NCBI GenBank assembly: GCA_047495785.1
Contig: JBLDXI010000009.1
Span: 2,790,001 to 2,854,000 of the forward strand
Length of the DNA: 64,000 bases
From: Lepidodermella squamata
Lineage: Eukaryota; Gastrotricha
Direction of reading: 5' to 3'
The position numbers and the translations under genes were made by a program. Positions 53,701 to 62,700 of this stretch are shown one piece after another. The stretch's first letter is position 1. The number at the start of each line of letters is the position of its first letter. A model generated the notes under the pieces. That model did not search any database. It was given only the letters and a program-made list of their open reading frames with translations, and was not told where the DNA came from.

Positions 53701-56700
53701 ACTCTGTACGAAGCTCGGATTAAAACTTGTTTCAAGTGAGTTCAAAATTTATTTTTTCATACCGATATTAGTCTGGAATGATAGGTAATGAAAAATGAAA
53801 AAGTAAAAACACGGGTTTGCACGGCCGGTTTGTTAGGGATTTGAACTTTCAAAGCGACAATTTGATTCCAAATGTGTGAATTTCACGAAGTAACCGAACC
53901 ATAAGGCCCGTGCCTTTTCTATGCGCGCTTATATGCCTTATATATGCAGGCGATGCGTGATTCATGTGTGATGCAATATAGCGCAGTACTGATGTTTGCG
54001 CTCGATGAGTCATCATAATTTCTTTTTTTTTGGCAATGTCTAGAATGCGCCTTTTTGCACCATTTACACCTCAAATATATACTGGAATGAGAAAATTAAG
54101 TCATTCGGATTCTGGTTTCTCTTTTATTTAAAATTCAGAATATCTTTTATGGGAACCAATTTGCCAGTTGCGGAACCTAATTTTAGATGAGAAAAAAGTC
54201 GCTTTTCAAATATTCCTACGAAATTGAGGCAAAGTGTAAAGTTCGTAGTGAAGATTGCGCCTTATACAGAATTTTACGCTGAATTTGAAGATAACTTATT
54301 TTAAATTATGCTGACCAATCATGACACCCTTGAAATGTTCGAAAAAGGGTTTTAGGCCCAAAATTCCAAAGTCGTTCCGCTCAAAGTCAGACCCTCTAAC
54401 ATTTACTCATATATTTATCTCTGTAACCTCAATCACCCGTTTCCAGTCTCATTCATTATGAAATACTGGGCCGATAAGCCAAATTCCTCCAAATTCAGAA
54501 GGACGAGTTTGGAGTTAGACACCCGTGTTAAATTTTGGGCTCTAATCTTGGGTTTGAAATGAGACTAATCATTTCTCAATTTGATAGACTGTTATCGTCA
54601 AGCCTATCGTTATCAGTTGTTTAGCATATGCAGAAAGCTTGAGCCATTTTTTCAATTTTAGAAGCTGCTTATATGAGGTATTATCCTGAATCCATTGAAC
54701 AGATTCGAATTTCAGCTAGATATTTAGGTAAGAAGTATTGAAATAAAAAATGAAAAAATAAAAAGACATGAGTTGGCGCGGCCGGTTTAGTGGTTCAAGC
54801 GGCGTTTTCCCGGCTGGTCACCCGAAAGGACCTCCTCCGTGAGAATAACCAAGAATTGTTTTGTGAAAAGAAGTAACCGTGCCACTAGGCTCATGCCAAA
54901 TTACCACCTCTCTAATTTCTTTATATCATTATTTTATAAAAACACGCTCGCAATTCGAATTTTAACAAGCTAAGGTTCTTATATTTGCATGGCTTGTTTA
55001 TGGAGCTCGATTGATACAGCCTACAGTGGAGCTAGAAAGGAGAAAGTTGAACTAAACACGAACCCTTCTGGCAACCAGATGAATATATTCATGGTCTACG
55101 AGCTATTTTTAGAGCCCGTAAAAATACCCCATTTTACTCTATTTTGATGAAATGAAAAGAAACCTACTCGTTGGCGAAATCGGAACAAAAGCCAACCCGT
55201 GTGGTTCTTTTGGTTTTTCCTCTAATTAACCTCACGATTTGCGATTTTACGTTTTCTAATGAAACTGTCTGAGCAACTTCGCATTTTTCATTTCTCATCT
55301 TGTAATCGGCTTCGATGTAAATAACTCGCATCAAATTCAAATGAGGAAAGAAATCGAAGAAAAGAAAAAGTATTAGGTACCTATTCACGGAGCAAAGAAA
55401 AAATAAAAAATAAAAATAAAAAAAACATGGGTTTGCATGGCCGGTTTGAGTGATTATGAAATGTCAACAAGGTACGTTGGTTTCATGAAATGGTGCATTT
55501 GCGCGAAGTAACCTAACCACGTGGCCCATGCTGCAATCGCTCGCGCTATTGCGCTGAAATACATGCTTTGTCGATCGATTTTCCAATAACGCTCCAATAA
55601 TGTTCAATAAGTTTCTTTGAGTAAATGTTGTTTACGAAACGTAACGCATTTATTCCAACGTTTCGGTTATCACGACGTTTCATAAACAATGTTCAATAAG
55701 ATACCCCATTTTATTCTATTTTGATAGAAAGCTCTTACTCGGTGGCGAAATCGGAACAAAACCGTTTTACCTTCTGAGTTGAGGGACTTTTTATAACAAT
55801 GAAAAATAGGCACTAGGCACTCTAAAATAAAAGGCAGGGTCGAAAAAATAAGACACTTTTGTTTTATTTCGGGTAATATGCCTTTCATTTTCCGTGGTTT
55901 ATACGTGTTTTATTCGGCTCAGATCGTTTGGAATCACCGTTTCAAGAAATATCTTGATCATGAATTCATACTCTTCAAATTGTCCTACAATAAATTTTTA
56001 GAGCCCATAAAACTGCTTAATTTTACTGGATTGGAACTCACGAAAAATTGGAACAAGTGGAATAATTTCCCCCGTTCGGTTCTTTTGATTGGCGCTTTAT
56101 TCAAATTTATGATTTCACGAGTTCCAAAATGATTTATCTTGCGCGTCTTGTAATCTGTTTCTATGTCAATAACTCGCAATATAAAATTCTAATGGTAAAA
56201 ATTAATTTAAGAAGACTAAAAAAATTGAAATTAGAATTGATAAATGCATGCAGAAGATGCTGGGGTTCTATGTCAATTGAGCAAACGAAAATTGAGCAAC
56301 GAAAATAGAGCAAGGGCTTTTGAGCAACGATATTAGAGCAAACGAAATTAGAGCAAAACGACTTCTGAGCAAACGAAATTAGAGCAAAACGACTTTTGAG
56401 CAAAACGAGATTAGAGCAAAACGACACGAGAGCAAATTTAATAATTAATTGCAGCTGTTGTTTATTTTAAATAAAATTTGCTCTCGTGTCGTTTTGCTCT
56501 AATTTCGTTTGCTCAGAAGTCGTTTTGCTCTAATTTCGTTTGCTCTAATATCGTTGCTCAAAAGCCCTTGCTCTATTTTCGTTGCTCAATTTTCGTTTGC
56601 TCAATTGACATAGAACCGATGCTGGCTATCAGAAATAATACCACAATGTTCTAGGAATAAAAAATAAATAAAAAATAATAGAAATAGAAAATAAATAAAA

Positions 56701-59700
56701 AATAATAGGAATAAAAAATAAATAAATAAATAAAAATTAAAAACATGGGTTTGCATAGCCGGTTTGTGTTATGAAGATTCAACGTGAAGAGTTGGTTTCA
56801 AGCATTTGTGCGAAGTAACCTAGCCACATGGCCCATGCTACTTCCACTCTCGCTATAGCGCTTATATACACGTTAGGCCGATCGATTTTCCAATAACGCC
56901 CTAATAATGCTCTCATTTGAGGTTTTTTAATTATCTCCTCCTTAATTTTGCAGACCACCGGAGACCAGCTGCTCGTATAGCGAACCAGTTTTCGTCCGAA
57001 CAAAGCCAGCGCCGCCCGAGGGCCCACCTCTACCTACAGTTTTCGCTCAATCAGCCCGGTCTGTCGTCATCACATGGACACCCCCAGCCGAACCAAATGG
57101 CCCAATCGATCGGTACGAAATCTACCGGCGGCGAATCGGCGAGGAAATGTCGATGATCGCCTCGATTCCTGTCACGGTCGAGGCCTTTGAAGACGGCGAT
57201 AAGGACACGCAAAAAGTCGACACGTCATACATCGATAACGACGAAAAGCTTCAAGCGTTCACAACCTACGAGTACCGGGTAGCCGCTGTCACATCAGCAG
57301 GTCGCGGCTTTTCACCCTGGGCTGCGGTTCGAACCTCCCAGGCTAAGCCTTCGGTATTACGGCCGTTGATGGTCAACCAAACCGGACCGTACGGGGTCGA
57401 ATTTGTCTGGTCGCCGCCTGAGCATACAAACGGACCGTTGATTCACTATAAAATCGAATATCGCCGCCTTAATGCCGACCCTTCGTCCGATGTCGAAGTC
57501 CCAGCGCATACCTTCGTTGTATCGAGTAAACGGCAGTCTGTCCTGATTTCTGGGTTAAAACCGTTTTCGACATATTCCGCGCGTATTATTGCGGAAAATG
57601 CGGTTGGATCGGCTGAAAGTGACTGGATCACCTTTGCGACACCCGAGGCTGCTCCGACCGATTTGCCACCGGTCACGGTCGAGCAGTCACCCACCGGCTC
57701 GGCGGTCACGCTGCGCTGGGACGAGCCGCTGTCACCCAACGGGCGAATCACTCGTTACGCGTTGTATGATATGACGAAAAGTGAATCGTTACTTTGGACT
57801 GGGTCGGGTCGGGTGTTTGAATACCGGCGACTACGCCCGTTCACCACGTATTCGGTCATGTTAGAGGCGTGCACGAATGCGGGATGCTCGAAGACGCAGC
57901 CGCAGACATTCCGAACGGCTGAAGCTCCGCCGGACCTGCTTGACCCGCCTGTTGTCAAGAAGCTGAATGAGCGTAGTGTCCGGCTGAAATGGATGCCTCC
58001 GAAACTACCAAACGGCGAAGTCATCGAATACGAGGTGAGATCAATTTATTTAATACGTATTCTCTCTAATTATGAGAAAATTAAGTAATTCGTTCAATTT
58101 TTGGTACCGTAATGCGATTGCGGACATGGTAACTTTAGACTACTTAGGCTTCGCAGGTACCAAAGATAAATTCTCTGTCTCATCAGCTTTTTCACATAAA
58201 ACTCAAGGTGATTGGAGCTAAATTCAGTTTCAGAAAAACTACCAATAACTGGTCGTTTTGAGAGCGCCTTATTTTCACTTTATAAAGTGTGTTTCCAATG
58301 GAATTCGACATTTTGATTCTTGGCTTTCTCTCCCCGCTGAAATCAAAGAAAAACTAATAATCCGTCGTTGACGTTGTACGGGGTATCTACCCTTATATTG
58401 TAGTTGAAAAATCGGACAACTATATAAATACCCGGCTATATGAATATGCCGCTAAGAAAAAATTGATTTTTCTTGAATGAAAGATGTTGTGTGCAATGAG
58501 CGTCTAAAAATTTTCGCTAAAAGTTAGCCAACTGTTTAAATTGCCAAAAGCTGGATAAACATAGAAAAATTCTCCAAGAAAACCAGGAATTACCTTGCCC
58601 ACCTTTGGTTCAAATTTCAATAGGTTCAAATATGTTTATAGGCTGATTTTCCATCTTCCATTTGCTACAAGTTTCCCCTCGCTATTGTTTTGTTTAGAAT
58701 TTTTTTAGAATTGCTAAAATTTATGAGGGAATGTGAATAAAATTTGAAAAATGAAAAACACGAGTTGGCATGGCCGGTTTTTGAAAGCAGGAGGATTCTT
58801 GATCCCTCACAACTTTGCGCAAGTGCGAAGTAACCTAGCCACAAGGCCCGTGTCTCCCCTCTAACGCTAAAAATGCATTATAAATGGAACTACAAAAGCG
58901 TATTATTGATCCAATATCGACCGAATTTATCTTTCCACTTGTACCTGAACCCTAAAAATCGATTCCTCTGATATTTTAAATTGAAAAAAACCAGAAAAGA
59001 AAAAACTAAATTTCATAAATTTCAATGATTAATCATCTTAGAGGAATCTTAGAAATTCTGTGTGCAAAGGCAATGAGTCATCTACAGAGGATGATTCGTG
59101 TAGTTTCGTCATTTTAATCGATGGAAAACTACCGGGAGGATGAAAATTCGATAATGCGCGTTTCGACCGTCGATTGATAACACGAGCCGAACGGTTAAGT
59201 AGCTTGCATTGACATCATGAACGATGGTCTTGTATGGCTATGCGCTGCAAAACGGCCAGGCTGGTTCGTGTTTTTTATTTTTTTATTTTTTATTACTCGG
59301 CGTTTTTTCTTTTCCAAGTTTATAATACCCCTTTATCACTTGACTGAGGGTTATATTTTTTCATGTTGTGCGCTCTGTGTAATTAGTTGCTGATAAAGGC
59401 CGGTATAGTGTGCATATGCAAATTAACCAGCCGGTTGGTAGTACACACATCACAGATGGCGGTTGCGTGGATTTTACTACTCTAATTTTAAGATCATACT
59501 TCTTGGGATCATTACTTTATTAAGTTTTGCCCCAACGTCAGCCTCATCTGACGACAAACCCAAACCGCGATGACGAGACGTGGTGACTGGCCCTGAGCGC
59601 GAACTTGGCTTCACCTGGTCGGCTGCCTTCACCGGTAGCTGGCCTGGTCAGCCGTTGATGAACGTTCCGGGTTGGTGGCTCTTTAATTAGGGCCACTTCC

Positions 59701-62700
59701 GGAGGGGTCAGTCGCTTTCAGAGCGGCTTTTTAAAATAAAAAATGAAAAATTATTTTGAATAGTTCTACATAACTCACTGATGATGTCAACGAAAACATA
59801 ATCGTTAAAATTTGGCGGAACCAGTTAAAATGCTGATGGTTGCCGAAAACGTTAACATCGGGTTTTCTGGGTTTTTGGCTAATTTTCATTTCTTCGATGA
59901 AATCTTGATGAAAAATTATAGAAAAAAAAACTTATGTTGAGAAGGCTGGAATTTGACCTTGGATACTATTTCCATTCAAGTTGTTAATTTTTTTTATAAT
60001 TATAGCTTTTGCGGTTTGAACACCCGTTGGCTAAAGAATCAGATGGCGACATGATGGACGACCTTTTCATGGCTGATATGCGTCGAAAGGCTTTGAGATT
60101 CGCAACAACCACGACGACCAGCACCGTTCGAACCACTGTCGATTTGCCAAAGCAGCGCCGATCTGTAAAAACAGCTGAAGATACGAAAAAGCCCGCCGCT
60201 AAAATGACCTTGGTTCATTTGAACGACAGCGATGCGAAAGTAGTTTTCCGCGTAAAAGCTGACACTTTGGCTGAAAATGGCATGTTTTCATTCATCGACG
60301 ATGATTTGAAGCCATTCACGCGGTTCAAATACCGTTTACGTGCTCGAAACAGCCGTGGCCTGGTTGAAATTGACGGCTTAGATGACTTTGAGACACCCGA
60401 AGCCGTTCCTACTCGAATTAAACCGCCGCGAGTTTTGGCCGCCGATACAGATGAGCTGCGATTAAGGTGGTCGTTTCCGGTCGAAGCGAATGGTTTACTA
60501 CGATCGATGGCTATTCACAGGCAGCAGTACAACATGGACCATCAGGCTATTAAAGATTCGATCAAGAAAATTTTGATTAAAAGTAAGATTTTGGTTATTT
60601 TTAAGGCGGAATATTTTAAAACAGTTTTTTTTTATACATTTTGAGGTAAAAAAAGCTGTCTACTTCAGCTTATTAATAACTATGATTCATCACTCTTTAT
60701 CGCACACGTTTTTTGTGTAGATTTACCTCTATTTAATCATGCATAAATTCCGCGGGCCCAGTGGCTAGGTTACTTCGCATTCACAGGAAATCAAATCATC
60801 ACTTTGACATTTCACTCTCCAAACCGGCCGCGCAAACCCGCTTTTTTATTTTTATTATTATTTTTTATTTTCATTTTTCATCTATGATATACCTATCTAT
60901 GATATACCTATCTAAACAACCTCTTCTTCTTAAATTTTATTGGATACCATTTTAATCTTATTTTGAAAATTCCAAAGGCTATTTTCTCACAAAATCTTAG
61001 CATGAACCAAAAACAAAAAAGAAGCCCAAACTAGCTTGGGAAACAACAAAAACCAGAATTCTTTCAGTATACATGGCTCCTGAAAAAAATTAAAAGTAAA
61101 AAAAAAATTAAAAAAATTAAATAAAAACACTCACCGGAAGGCCGGTCAACCCGCGTCTCCTCATCTAGTCAACGCGAACCAACTTTGCCATCCGACTCGT
61201 GCCATTACTCAATGGCTTAAACGCGCATTAAGCTGTGTCGGTATTATCGAATTTCCACCGTCACACCTAGTTTTTATCGATCGATCGGGAAGAGAAAATT
61301 CATCGTAGCCGCATCGTGGCTCACATCGAAGTTTTCAACGGTGGGCTACGATGTTGCTACGATGTGTTGTAGCGCGTCGTAGCATTTTGAAAAATCGATA
61401 AGTGACTCAGTGATTGATTTTTTCAAACGTTGTGGATCATGAGGATAGGAATCTGTCGTCGGAATGTCCAGACAGACATGTAAGTCCACGTGTTACACGA
61501 TCCAGGTGATAAGGGAAATAATTTCAGATTCTAGCAGTCTAACTGTAGCATGAATTCAAGAGGGTGAAACGCGAACGGTAGCCTTCTGCTGAATGGATAT
61601 CAAAACACAGATTGCCGGTAGTTGAAGTACACAGAGCCGCACAGAGGACTCGAAACATGATGTTACCTTCCTGGAAGAGTCATTTCGAGAGTATGGGGGC
61701 TCTTCCATGTCAATTCAACCGACGACCAGCCCGTGTTTTCAAACCTGCACAACGGATAGAGCTTTGAAAACGAATGAAGCTTTAGTTTTTGTGATTTTTT
61801 CCTCCGACGCAATGGCGAGGTTAAAAAATTCAAACCTGAAACCCACGCCAAATCTTAGAAACGGTAGTCAAGGAGCTTGTTCTCGCTAACTGTAGCGTTT
61901 CCCGGCGAAAATTTGTTACTGAAGTTACATCTCAATGGTCCCAGTATGCACACATAGTCTCGGCCTGGAATCGTCAATTTTCGCATTTTTTTTAATTCGG
62001 AACCCCCCAAAAGTAGGTATTTTCGGAAGGTCAAACATTCATTCTACTCAATTTTTTCTCCAAATGTTTTGCACCATCGTATTCAGCGTAACAAGTTGTA
62101 ACATGCAACATATGTCGGAATCACGGTGGTTTTCTTCCGTTTCTTGGAATGGAAACGTTCCTCGCCTGATGGAGTGTCCCATCGATTCCATGTTTGGTAC
62201 AAATGCGGCCCCCGGGATAGGCTTTCTAGCAAAACAAACCTCGTCCCACTCGGATTCTCCATCGGTTAGCCCTGGGTTGAAAATAATAGTTTTGGCTGAT
62301 TTTATCAGTTTTTCGAGCCAACTTGGCGCCGAACTCTTATCGCCCGCGTTTCTGTATAATTACTTCCATTTAATCATGCCTATATTGAGCTGGCCCAGTG
62401 GCTAGGTTACTTCGCATTCACACTGAAATTAAATCTTCATTTTGACACAAAAGAAGTCCAAACCACTTTGGGAAATAACAAAAACCAGAATTCTTTCAGT
62501 ATACATGGCTCCTAGAAAAGGAATTAAAAGTAAAAAAAAATTTAAAAAAAAATAAAATAAAAACACTCACCGGGATGCCGGTCAACCCGCACCTCCTCGT
62601 TCCGACTCAATGCGGACCAACATTGCCATCCGGCTCGTGCCATTACTCTATGCCTTAAACGCGCATTAAGCTGTGTCGGTATTATCGAATTTCCACCGTC

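Noticed and set aside
50957-60841. Reading the small RNA family as tRNA genes
   Set aside because: Some ends resemble an acceptor stem, but there is no T-arm with GGTTCGANNCC, no anticodon arm of normal length, and lengths vary from 76 to 143 nt.
50957-60841. Reading the small RNA family as ordinary SINEs
   Set aside because: No target duplications or poly-A tails, and conserved upstream TATA boxes lie outside the transcribed unit, which retroposition would not carry. Not fully excluded.
50957-60841. Y RNA or stem-bulge RNA identity
   Set aside because: The terminal stem layout is similar, but the Ro-binding GGTCCGA...GTAGTG pattern is absent.
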